Origin: Clostridia bacterium
GTDB lineage: Bacteria > Bacillota_A > Clostridia > Lachnospirales > Cellulosilyticaceae
DNA: 9,767 bases
Direction: 5' to 3'
Assembly: GCA_029239935.1 (NCBI GenBank)
Contig: JARBTY010000109.1
Coordinates: 1-9,767, forward strand
Below, piece by piece: positions 1 to 4,595 of this stretch; within the stretch, counting starts at the first letter, position 1; every line of letters starts with the position of its first letter. Under the pieces are notes generated by a model. It was given only the letters and a program-made list of their open reading frames with translations. It ran no database searches and had not been told where the DNA came from. The position numbers and the translations under genes were made by a program.

Positions 1-528
1 CAAATGGCAACAGTACGCTATAAAGTGATGAATGCACCCCAAAGAAATGAAAAAGCTGAAGGTCAAGTGACAAAATGTTTCATTGATGAAGCAAAACTCG
101 TTTCAAAAATAAGGGTTATTGATGTTATCGAAAAACCAAAAGAAACAATGATTGAAAATGCAGATGTTCTTATTGTTGCAGGGAGAGGTGTAAAATCAGA
201 AGCAGATCTTAGAATGATCAAAGAACTGGCTGAAGTTCTGGATGGTGAAATAACCTGTACAAGACCTATGATAGAAGCAGGATGGTTTGATCCTAAGAGG
301 CAAATAGGCCTTAGCGGAAGGACTGTGAGGCCTAAACTGATTATTACCTGCGGTGTTTCGGGTGCCGTGCAATTTACTGCAGGCATGAACAATGCTGAAT
401 GTATTTTTGCAATCAATGAGGATGAAAAAGCTCCTATTTTTAAAATAGCGCACTATGGCATGGTAGGAAATCTATATGAAGTTGTGCCGCAGCTTATTGA
501 AAAAATAAAAACTGCTAGGGAGGTATAA
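1..528 (+). CDS. etfA: Electron transfer flavoprotein alpha subunit, C-terminal part (5' end outside the window)
   Basis: The reading frame is already open at base 1. The Met codon at base 4 is internal: Gln-Met-Ala-Thr-Val-Arg is the usual junction into the C-terminal FAD domain of EtfA, so this is a partial gene and not a 174-aa protein. Numbering from that Met, the FAD-domain signatures are visible: GRGVKSEADL at 60-69, TRPMIEAGW at 86-94, SGRTVRP at 104-110, CGVSGAVQ at 116-123, INEDEKAPIF at 137-146 and YGMVGNLYEVVPQL at 151-164. EtfA pairs with EtfB and carries FAD that shuttles electrons between a flavin dehydrogenase and another carrier. The stop codon lies 3 bp before a GlcD-type dehydrogenase, and the AGGGAGG ribosome binding site of that gene lies inside the last etfA codons, so they are co-transcribed and probably translationally coupled. 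This order matches lctC-lctD of Acetobacterium woodii, where EtfA belongs to an electron-confurcating lactate dehydrogenase. That role is inferred from context. Confidence 0.95.
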   Translation, partial: QMATVRYKVMNAPQRNEKAEGQVTKCFIDEAKLVSKIRVIDVIEKPKETMIENADVLIVAGRGVKSEADLRMIKELAEVLDGEITCTRPMIEAGWFDPKRQIGLSGRTVRPKLIITCGVSGAVQFTAGMNNAECIFAINEDEKAPIFKIAHYGMVGNLYEVVPQLIEKIKTAREV

Positions 529-531
529 AAT

Positions 532-1929
532 ATGAGCTATAAAGCATTTGAAGAACAAGATTTCTTAGCAATCAGAGAAATAATTGGTGATAATGAGCGA
601 ATTTTATATAAAGAGAACATTAATGAAGACTACAGCCATGATGAACTTGGAGGGACAGAATGTTATCCGGATATTGTTATTCAAGTCATTTCAGCAGGAG
701 AAGTTTCGGGTATCATGAAGTATGCCTATGAGAATAATATTCCAGTGACGCCTAGAGGATCAGGAACAGGGCTTGTGGGAGCAGCAGTAGCCATTGAAAA
801 AGGTATTATCATAGATTTAAGTCTTATGAATCATTTCCTTGAACTGGATGAAGAAAATCTCACGATCACAGTGGAGCCAGGTGTTTTACTCATGGACCTT
901 TCTAAGTATGTAGAAGACCACGATTTCTTCTATCCTCCAGATCCAGGGGAAAAAACAGCAACTATAGGAGGAAATATTAATACCAATGCAGGAGGCATGA
1001 GAGCTGTAAAATATGGTGTTACCAGAGACTATGTAAGAGGTTTAGAGGTAGTTTTGCCATCGGGAAAAATCGTGGAATTCGGTGGTAAAGTTGTAAAAAA
1101 CAGCTCAGGTTATGCCATGAAAGATCTAGTAGTAGGTTCAGAAGGAACTTTGGGTATCGTTACAAAGGCCATTTTAAAGCTTCTGCCACTTCCTAAAAAA
1201 GCAATCAGTCTACTCATTCCTTTTGCTAATTTAGAGCAGGCGATTAGGACGGTACCTCTTATTATAAAATCAAAGACCATTCCTACTGCTATAGAGTTTA
1301 TGCAAAGAGAGACCATTATTGATGCAGAGAACTTTTTAGGTAAGAAGTTTCCGGATAATCAATCAGATGCCTATTTGTTGCTTAAATTTGATGGCAATTC
1401 AACAGAAGAGATAGAAGCTGATTTTGAAAATGTTGCACAAATATGTTTAAGTCAAGGAGCTCTGGACATTTTGATTTCTGATACAGAAGAACGTAATGAT
1501 TCTATATGGAAAGCAAGGGGAGCCTTCTTAGAAGCTATCAAAGCTTCTACTACTTATATGGATGAAATAGACGTTGTTGTTCCAAGAAATAAGGTCAATG
1601 AGATTGTGGAATTCAGTCATAAGCTTCAGGAGGAAATAGGAGTCAGAATCAAAAGTTTCGGTCATGCAGGAGACGGCAATCTTCATGCTTATGTTTTAAA
1701 AGATGATCTGAGTGAAGAAGAGTGGGAAAAACGGCTAGGGCTTGCAATGGATGCCATGTATAAAAAAGCCAATGAATTAAATGGTCAGGTTTCTGGTGAG
1801 CATGGCATAGGTTTTGCAAAAAAACCATATCTAGCTCAATCGCTTGACTCAGAAATACTTGAGATTATGCGTGGCATAAAAAAAGCCTTTGACCCTATGA
1901 ATATATTAAATCCTCGTAAAGTCTGCTAA
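532..1929 (+). CDS. FAD-binding oxidoreductase, GlcD/LctD type (probable 2-hydroxyacid, e.g. lactate, dehydrogenase working with Etf)
   Basis: This is a 465-aa protein of the FAD_binding_4 / FAD-oxidase C-terminal family (glycolate oxidase subunit GlcD, D-lactate dehydrogenase), at full family length. The N-terminal FAD-binding PCMH domain shows [13 protein letters not shown] at 74-86, [15 protein letters not shown] at 135-149, [11 protein letters not shown] at 152-162 and [12 protein letters not shown] at 202-213. The C-terminal substrate domain shows GHAGDGNLH at 377-385, GEHGIG at 422-427 and the terminal LNPRKV at 459-464. Family members oxidise a 2-hydroxyacid to the 2-oxoacid using FAD. 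The start is fixed by AGGGAGG eight bases upstream. Because it follows etfA by 3 bp, it most likely passes electrons to EtfAB, as in the LctBCD complex that couples lactate oxidation to NAD reduction at the expense of reduced ferredoxin. The substrate cannot be decided from sequence; lactate is the best guess, glycolate or another hydroxyacid is possible. No cysteine-rich CCG or iron-sulfur domain is fused. Confidence 0.9.
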   Translation: MSYKAFEEQDFLAIREIIGDNERILYKENINEDYSHDELGGTECYPDIVIQVISAGEVSGIMKYAYENNIPVTPRGSGTGLVGAAVAIEKGIIIDLSLMNHFLELDEENLTITVEPGVLLMDLSKYVEDHDFFYPPDPGEKTATIGGNINTNAGGMRAVKYGVTRDYVRGLEVVLPSGKIVEFGGKVVKNSSGYAMKDLVVGSEGTLGIVTKAILKLLPLPKKAISLLIPFANLEQAIRTVPLIIKSKTIPTAIEFMQRETIIDAENFLGKKFPDNQSDAYLLLKFDGNSTEEIEADFENVAQICLSQGALDILISDTEERNDSIWKARGAFLEAIKASTTYMDEIDVVVPRNKVNEIVEFSHKLQEEIGVRIKSFGHAGDGNLHAYVLKDDLSEEEWEKRLGLAMDAMYKKANELNGQVSGEHGIGFAKKPYLAQSLDSEILEIMRGIKKAFDPMNILNPRKVC

Positions 1930-1958
1930 TAAGAAGTCATAAATAATCTAATCATAAA

Positions 1959-1995
1959 AGGAATTAGGGTAATAAAAATTATCCTAATTTCTCTT
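1959..1995. terminator. Bidirectional intrinsic terminator between convergent genes
   Basis: Bases 1960-1973 pair with 1978-1991 around an AAAA loop (1974-1977). The core is ATTAGGGTAAT against ATTATCCTAAT, with two G-U pairs in the whole stem. On the plus strand the hairpin is followed by the pyrimidine-rich TCTCTTATC. On the minus strand it is followed by CCTTTTATG. It sits between the oxidoreductase (ends 1929) and the convergent minus-strand gene (ends 2053), so it can serve both. The T-runs are short, so efficiency is uncertain. Confidence 0.6.
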
Positions 1996-2052
1996 ATCAA
2001 AACATAAAGAATTGAAAAATATAAAAACAAGTAACTGTGTGAAGCTAAAAAG

Positions 2053-2505
2053 TTATTTTGTTTTTATTGAACATGCTGGTGTATACTCGCATTCGAAGAA
2101 AATAAAAGAGGCATGAGAATGGAGAGGTGACATGGACCAACGTTCGAAATAATAGGTGTTATGGGTATGTAAAAGGTACTCTTCGTGAGAAATTTCTGAG
2201 CCATTATGATAATATTTGGTATAGACAGAGGTGGTCTGGTCTGTAATATACTCGTAAATAAATTCAAAGTTACAGTTTTGTTTAGTAATGTAGGGAATAA
2301 GTTCGGGATAACGAGAAAGATGATGATAAATAAATCTACCGAACATATGATAAGGGGAGTCTCTAAAGAGGGGCCAATCACGTTTTTCAATATGAGCTAA
2401 TTGCATAATAACTTTTAAAGGGATTTCAGTTATATATTCTTTTTGAAGTTTTAAAGTACCAAATTCGTCGGACTGTGACATAGTGACTTTATAGGACATA
2501 TTCAT
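2053..2505 (-). CDS. Hypothetical protein, 150 aa, not recognised
   Basis: I do not recognise this protein. The reading frame is supported by a ribosome binding site (AAAGGAG, in the minus-strand orientation) just upstream and by the shared terminator downstream. Two in-frame Met codons are possible: Met1 (2503-2505) is only 3 bases from the GGAG, while Met3 (2497-2499) is 9 bases away, so the 148-aa form may be the real product. The protein is soluble-looking, with no signal peptide or membrane segment, and is rich in aromatic residues and histidine (RFIYHHLSRYPELIPYI near 57-73, HSH near 128-130). It ends in a short Lys-rich tail. It is flanked by the convergent oxidoreductase and a divergent tRNA operon, so context gives no function. 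A second reading frame on the same strand over 2064-2390 lacks a ribosome binding site and is taken as a shadow. Confidence 0.65.
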   Translation of the reverse strand: MNMSYKVTMSQSDEFGTLKLQKEYITEIPLKVIMQLAHIEKRDWPLFRDSPYHMFGRFIYHHLSRYPELIPYITKQNCNFEFIYEYITDQTTSVYTKYYHNGSEISHEEYLLHTHNTYYFERWSMSPLHSHASFIFFECEYTPACSIKTK

Positions 2506-2630
2506 CTTCTCCTTTGTTTTTGGATATAGAGTTGCTCTAATACATATATATGGACAAAAAGAGAGGATATACCAAAAATGGACAAGAATCCAAAAGGTAA
2601 AATAAAAATAAAATTATCTTGATAAATATA

Positions 2631-2659
2631 TTGACATGAGTCAGTGGATTTGATATACT
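2631..2659 (+). promoter_or_regulatory. Sigma-A promoter of the tRNA operon
   Basis: A perfect -35 box TTGACA (2631-2636) is separated by 17 bp from TATACT (2654-2659, five of six to consensus). The predicted start lies about 2665, a few bases before mature tRNA-Asn. This is the expected strong, near-consensus arrangement for stable-RNA genes. Confidence 0.88.
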
Positions 2660-2669
2660 ACTCATGCAT

Positions 2670-2741
2670 TCCTCGATAGCTCAGCGGCAGAGCATTCGGC
2701 TGTTAACCGAAGGGTCGTAGGTTCGAACCCTACTCGGGGAG
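2670..2741 (+). tRNA. tRNA-Asn (anticodon GTT)
   Basis: A cloverleaf folds. Acceptor TCCTCGA (2670-2676) pairs with TCGGGGA (2734-2740), with one G-U pair, leaving discriminator G2741. The anticodon stem is TTCGG/CCGAA around loop CTGTTAA with anticodon GTT, and the T-loop is TTCGAAC. It is 72 nt long and CCA is not encoded. It is the first gene of a five-tRNA operon, directly after the promoter at 2631-2659. Confidence 0.96.
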
Positions 2742-2749
2742 TTTGCTTT

Positions 2750-2833
2750 AATTGATAGCGGATAGTGGACAATTGATAATAATTCATTCTTTAGTTTTAA
2801 TTGTGAATGCTCAACTGTCAATTCTCAATTATT
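2750..2833. repeat. Degenerate AT-rich inverted-repeat element between two tRNA genes
   Basis: Variants of AATTGA(T/C)A recur in both orientations: AATTGATA at 2750 and near 2771 on the plus strand, and TGTCAATT and TCTCAATT near 2815-2830 as their complements. One pair of arms, starting AATTGATAATA on the left and AATTGACAGTT on the complement of the right, matches at 13 of 19 positions by hand alignment. The block fills most of the 100-bp Asn-Trp spacer. It looks like a decayed short intergenic palindromic repeat. No reading frame or target-site duplication is apparent. Confidence 0.4.
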
Positions 2834-2841
2834 ACTCACAA

Positions 2842-2914
2842 AGGGATATAGTTCAGTTGGTAGAACGTCGGTCTCCAAAACCGGATGTCGTGGGTTCAAG
2901 TCCTACTGTCCCTG
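2842..2914 (+). tRNA. tRNA-Trp (anticodon CCA)
   Basis: Acceptor AGGGATA (2842-2848) pairs with TGTCCCT (2907-2913), with discriminator G2914. The anticodon arm is TCGGT/ACCGG around loop CTCCAAA, giving anticodon CCA. The T-arm is GTGGG TTCAAGT CCTAC. It is 73 nt long without encoded CCA. It is separated by 100 bp from tRNA-Asn and by 11 bp from tRNA-Asp. Confidence 0.96.
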
Positions 2915-2925
2915 TTTCAAAGTTT

Positions 2926-2999
2926 GGCCCAGTGGTACAGTTGGTTAGCACGCCGCCCTGTCACGGCGGAGGTCGAGGGTTCGAGTCCCTTCTGGGTCG
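2926..2999 (+). tRNA. tRNA-Asp (anticodon GTC)
   Basis: Acceptor GGCCCAG (2926-2932) pairs with CTGGGTC (2992-2998), with one G-U pair and discriminator G2999. The anticodon stem is CCGCC/GGCGG around loop CTGTCAC with anticodon GTC. The T-loop is TTCGAGT. It is 74 nt long without encoded CCA. A 62-bp spacer with no obvious promoter separates it from tRNA-Val. Confidence 0.96.
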
Positions 3000-3061
3000 T
3001 TAAAGTTAGTTGTTTGGTTTATTGTATGGAGTAGGCCAAGCAGTTAGCTTCATAAAAACAT

Positions 3062-3134
3062 GGTCGCTTAGCTCAGCTGGGAGAGCATCTGCCTTACAAG
3101 CAGAGGGTCATAGGTTCGAGCCCTATAGCGACCA
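3062..3134 (+). tRNA. tRNA-Val (anticodon TAC)
   Basis: Acceptor GGTCGCT (3062-3068) pairs perfectly with AGCGACC (3127-3133), with discriminator A3134. The anticodon stem is TCTGC/GCAGA around loop CTTACAA with anticodon TAC. The T-loop is TTCGAGC. It is 73 nt long without encoded CCA and lies 13 bp before the last tRNA. Confidence 0.96.
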
Positions 3135-3147
3135 TTTTATTTTATAT

Positions 3148-3221
3148 GGCGGAATAGCTCAGTTGGCTAGAGCACACGGTTCATACCCGTGGTGTCGGGG
3201 GTTCAAATCCCTTTTCCGCTA
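3148..3221 (+). tRNA. tRNA-Met, elongator (anticodon CAT)
   Basis: Acceptor GGCGGAA (3148-3154) pairs with TTCCGCT (3214-3220), with discriminator A3221. The anticodon stem is CACGG/CCGTG around loop TTCATAC with anticodon CAT. The G1-U72 end and overall sequence match Firmicutes elongator Met. It lacks the GGG/CCC anticodon-stem pairs and unpaired 1-72 end of initiator tRNA. It also does not resemble the GGACC-starting lysidine tRNA-Ile(CAT), although that alternative is the one to exclude. It is 74 nt long without encoded CCA. Confidence 0.92.
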
Positions 3222-3272
3222 TTTTCAAAAAGGACATTTTATGTCATTGCATTTCAAGTATAACAATATGAG

Positions 3273-3307
3273 CAGCTAAAATACTAAAAGTATTTTAGCT
3301 GTTTTTT
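3273..3307 (+). terminator. Intrinsic terminator of the tRNA operon
   Basis: A perfect 13-bp stem (3273-3285 with 3289-3301; arm CAGCTAAAATACT) closes a 3-nt A loop and is followed by TTTTTTA (3302-3308). It lies 52 bp after tRNA-Met. The remaining stretch 3309-3474 up to the cupin gene shows no further gene and no clear sigma-A promoter. Confidence 0.92.
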
Positions 3308-3474
3308 ATTTTATCAGAAAGCTAAAAACTTATAAGTCTCTTTTGGTATAACTAAAGAGGTGGGATGGGCAGATTGAGGCGTACCATCGATTTTTGATAC
3401 TGTTTGAATAAGCACATTCATTTAAAGTGATACATATGATGGTGATAGGAAATCCTTTGAAAGGATAGAAAAAT

Positions 3475-3975
3475 ATGTATTATAATCAACCGCAACGTCG
3501 CAATATGAATAACCCAAGCGATAATAAAAACTATTCTGATGTAAATGCAATGCCTCATATAACAGATTTTGGACCCAAACCATTTGCTATTAATATAGAT
3601 AAGGTCACAAAGCAAAATAATAATTACCGTCTGGCTTTATGGACTGGAGACCATTTGCAGCTTACCTTAATGAGCATCAATCCGGGAGAAGATATAGGTT
3701 TAGAAATGCATCCTGACCTCGATCAGTTCATACGGATCGAAGAAGGCCAAGGACTTGTTAAAATGGGGGATAATCAAGAGAATCTTGAGTTTAAAGCCAA
3801 TGTCTATAAAGATTATGCTTTTATTATTCCTGCTGGCACATGGCACAATTTAATCAATACAGGCAGGAGACCCATCAAATTATATTCTATCTATGCTCCG
3901 CCGCAGCATCCTCATGGAACAGTTCAAGAGACCCGGGCAATTGCAGAGGCCGCTGAACACAAGGACCAACCTTGA
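3475..3975 (+). CDS. Small single-domain cupin protein
   Basis: This is a 166-aa protein with one conserved cupin barrel (about residues 52-141) preceded by a polar Asn/Gln-rich N-terminal tail and followed by a short charged tail. Cupin motif 1 is GEDIGLEMHPDLDQFIRIEEG at 71-91, with H79, D81 and Q84 at the places usually filled by His, His and Glu. Motif 2 is PAGTWHNLIN at 119-128, with H124. The metal site is therefore a variant that may still bind a metal. Two more histidines (H145, H147) follow in the C-terminal PPQHPHG. Family members include sugar-isomerase-like and sensory cupins, so no reaction can be assigned. The start is supported by AAAGGAT nine bases upstream, inside the short palindrome 3452-3466. 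It is a single-gene unit: the tRNA terminator is upstream, and the first strong hairpin downstream is at 4176. Confidence 0.85.
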   Translation: MYYNQPQRRNMNNPSDNKNYSDVNAMPHITDFGPKPFAINIDKVTKQNNNYRLALWTGDHLQLTLMSINPGEDIGLEMHPDLDQFIRIEEGQGLVKMGDNQENLEFKANVYKDYAFIIPAGTWHNLINTGRRPIKLYSIYAPPQHPHGTVQETRAIAEAAEHKDQP

Positions 3976-4022
3976 TAGATTCATCGTGTTATAAAAATGC
4001 ACAATAGGAAATGCTATAAACA

Positions 4023-4051
4023 TTGTAATAATAGTCATTTTATATTATAAT
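4023..4051 (+). promoter_or_regulatory. Probable sigma-A promoter of the hydrogenase-maturation leader
   Basis: TTGTAA (4023-4028, four of six to consensus) is followed after exactly 17 bp by a perfect TATAAT (4046-4051). The predicted start is about 4058. This is the best promoter seen between the cupin gene and the TM1266-type gene, and would give a leader of about 175 nt before the 4234 start codon. The surrounding DNA is very AT-rich, so chance matches are a real risk. Confidence 0.6.
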
Positions 4052-4059
4052 AGTTATCA
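4045..4059. promoter_or_regulatory. Fur-box-like operator overlapping the -10 box
   Basis: TTATAATAGTTATCA matches the 7-1-7 Fur consensus TGATAATNATTATCA at 12 of 14 defined positions. It covers the -10 hexamer and the predicted transcription start, the usual place for a Fur operator. The AT-rich composition makes such matches easier to find by chance, so this is a candidate only. Confidence 0.35.
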
Positions 4060-4086
4060 ATAAGGATGAGTTGTTGAGAAGATAAT

Positions 4087-4155
4087 GTGTCTTGCTGCAA
4101 ATCTATCAAAAATGAACTGACACCTGAAGAAAAGTCTAAAGGGGAAGGCATATGA
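4087..4155 (+). CDS. Possible 22-codon small ORF in the hydrogenase leader (GTG start)
   Basis: A GTG-started frame encodes 22 residues beginning (M)SCCKSIKNELTPEEK and ending KGEGI. The adjacent Cys-Cys near the N-terminus and the charged body look more protein-like than random AT-rich translation. The ribosome binding site is weak (GAGAAG before GTG). An ATG two bases upstream (4085) opens a different frame that stops after 11 codons. The stop TGA overlaps the ATG of the next tiny frame. I do not recognise it. It could be a small protein, a leader peptide or chance. Confidence 0.25.
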   Translation: MSCCKSIKNELTPEEKSKGEGI

Positions 4156-4220
4156 ACAGAAAACACGTTCCTTTTCTGCGCCTTTTTAGGCGCAGTTTTT
4201 TAGTGATAATCCTAAAATGA
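4152..4220 (+). CDS. Possible 22-codon leader ORF overlapping the terminator
   Basis: An ATG (4152-4154) follows a purine-rich site AAAGGGGAAGG (4138-4148) at close spacing and overlaps the previous stop as ATGA. The 22-residue product is basic then hydrophobic (MNRKHVPFLRLF..., ending LVIILK). The frame runs through the terminator hairpin at 4176-4195 and stops at 4218-4220, 13 bases before the TM1266-type start. Translation across the hairpin would affect its folding. This is the geometry of a leader peptide, but the frame is short and may be accidental. Confidence 0.25.
   Translation: MNRKHVPFLRLFRRSFLVIILK
4176..4201 (+). terminator. GC-rich intrinsic terminator or attenuator upstream of the hydrogenase-maturation genes
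   Basis: CTGCGCC (4176-4182) pairs perfectly with GGCGCAG (4189-4195), plus T4183-A4188, around a four-T loop, and is followed by six T residues (4196-4201). It is a textbook terminator 32 bases before the ATG at 4234. It may end the cupin transcript or a short leader transcript from the 4023-4051 promoter, or act as an attenuator. No clear competing antiterminator stem was found by eye. Confidence 0.85.
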
Positions 4221-4233
4221 AAGGAAAGAAGGC

Positions 4234-4506
4234 ATGGAGACAAGAGTTGCTTTAATTGGTATTGTGGTGGAAAATTTTGAATCTACGGACAAGCTGAATG
4301 CGCTGCTGCACCAATATGGTGAGTATATTATAGGACGGATGGGTGTGCCTTATAAAAAAAGAAACATATCCATTATCAGTGTAGCCATTGATGCACCGGC
4401 AGATATAATTAGTGCATTATCAGGAAAACTAGGTATGCTGCCCGGCATCAATACAAAAACGATTTATTCAAAAGTGCCCCAAAATAGTACAGAAGCCATA
4501 GGGTAG
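4234..4506 (+). CDS. TM1266-type putative iron-only hydrogenase system regulator
   Basis: This 90-aa protein matches the TM1266 family (TIGR03959), small proteins encoded next to [FeFe]-hydrogenase maturation genes in Clostridia and Thermotogae. Visible family features are the N-terminal RVALIGIVVENFESTDKLN (4-22), HQYGEYIIGRMGVPY (26-40) and the second strand ISIISVAIDAPADIISALSGKLG (45-67). Together they suggest a small ferredoxin-like/ACT-like alpha-beta fold similar to the NikR C-terminal domain. No DNA-binding domain is present, so its regulatory role is presumed from genomic association only. The start follows GAAAGGAAAGAAGGC. It is the first gene of an apparent operon with hydG (89-bp gap with no terminator) and hydF, downstream of the leader with the 4176-4201 terminator. 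Confidence 0.88.
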   Translation: METRVALIGIVVENFESTDKLNALLHQYGEYIIGRMGVPYKKRNISIISVAIDAPADIISALSGKLGMLPGINTKTIYSKVPQNSTEAIG

Positions 4507-4595
4507 GATGAGTCTACTCAAAGAGACAAAACAAATCTGACAGGGAAGAATGATGATTAGTCATAGCTGACCTGAATGTAGAAGAGGAGAATATT

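Noticed and set aside
2064..2400. A 108-codon minus-strand frame and a 64-codon plus-strand frame overlapping the 150-aa gene
   Set aside because: The minus-strand frame starts at TTG without a ribosome binding site and the plus-strand frame also lacks one. The 2053-2505 frame has a good site and fits the terminator.
2551..2590. Repeated word TGGACAA in the 2506-2630 intergenic stretch
   Set aside because: There are only two 7-base copies with no regular spacing or flanking similarity. Nothing else was found in that interval except the tRNA promoter.
2752..3279. Two plus-strand reading frames of 83 and 89 codons over the tRNA cluster
   Set aside because: They are translations of tRNA-Trp/Asp and tRNA-Val/Met. 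Their sequences contain the typical tRNA-derived peptides (such as SLSSAGRASALQAEG), and no ribosome binding sites are present.
3338..3359. Inverted repeat CTCTTT/AAAGAG with a 10-nt loop
   Set aside because: There are only six pairs, no T-run follows, and its location is not informative. It is likely chance in AT-rich DNA.
3309..3474. Possible T-box or other riboswitch before the cupin gene (AGGTGGGATGGGCAG and GGCGTACCATCG resemble T-box words)
   Set aside because: The conserved T-box sequence is not present in order, no specifier stem or terminator follows, and the downstream gene is not an aminoacyl-tRNA or amino-acid gene.
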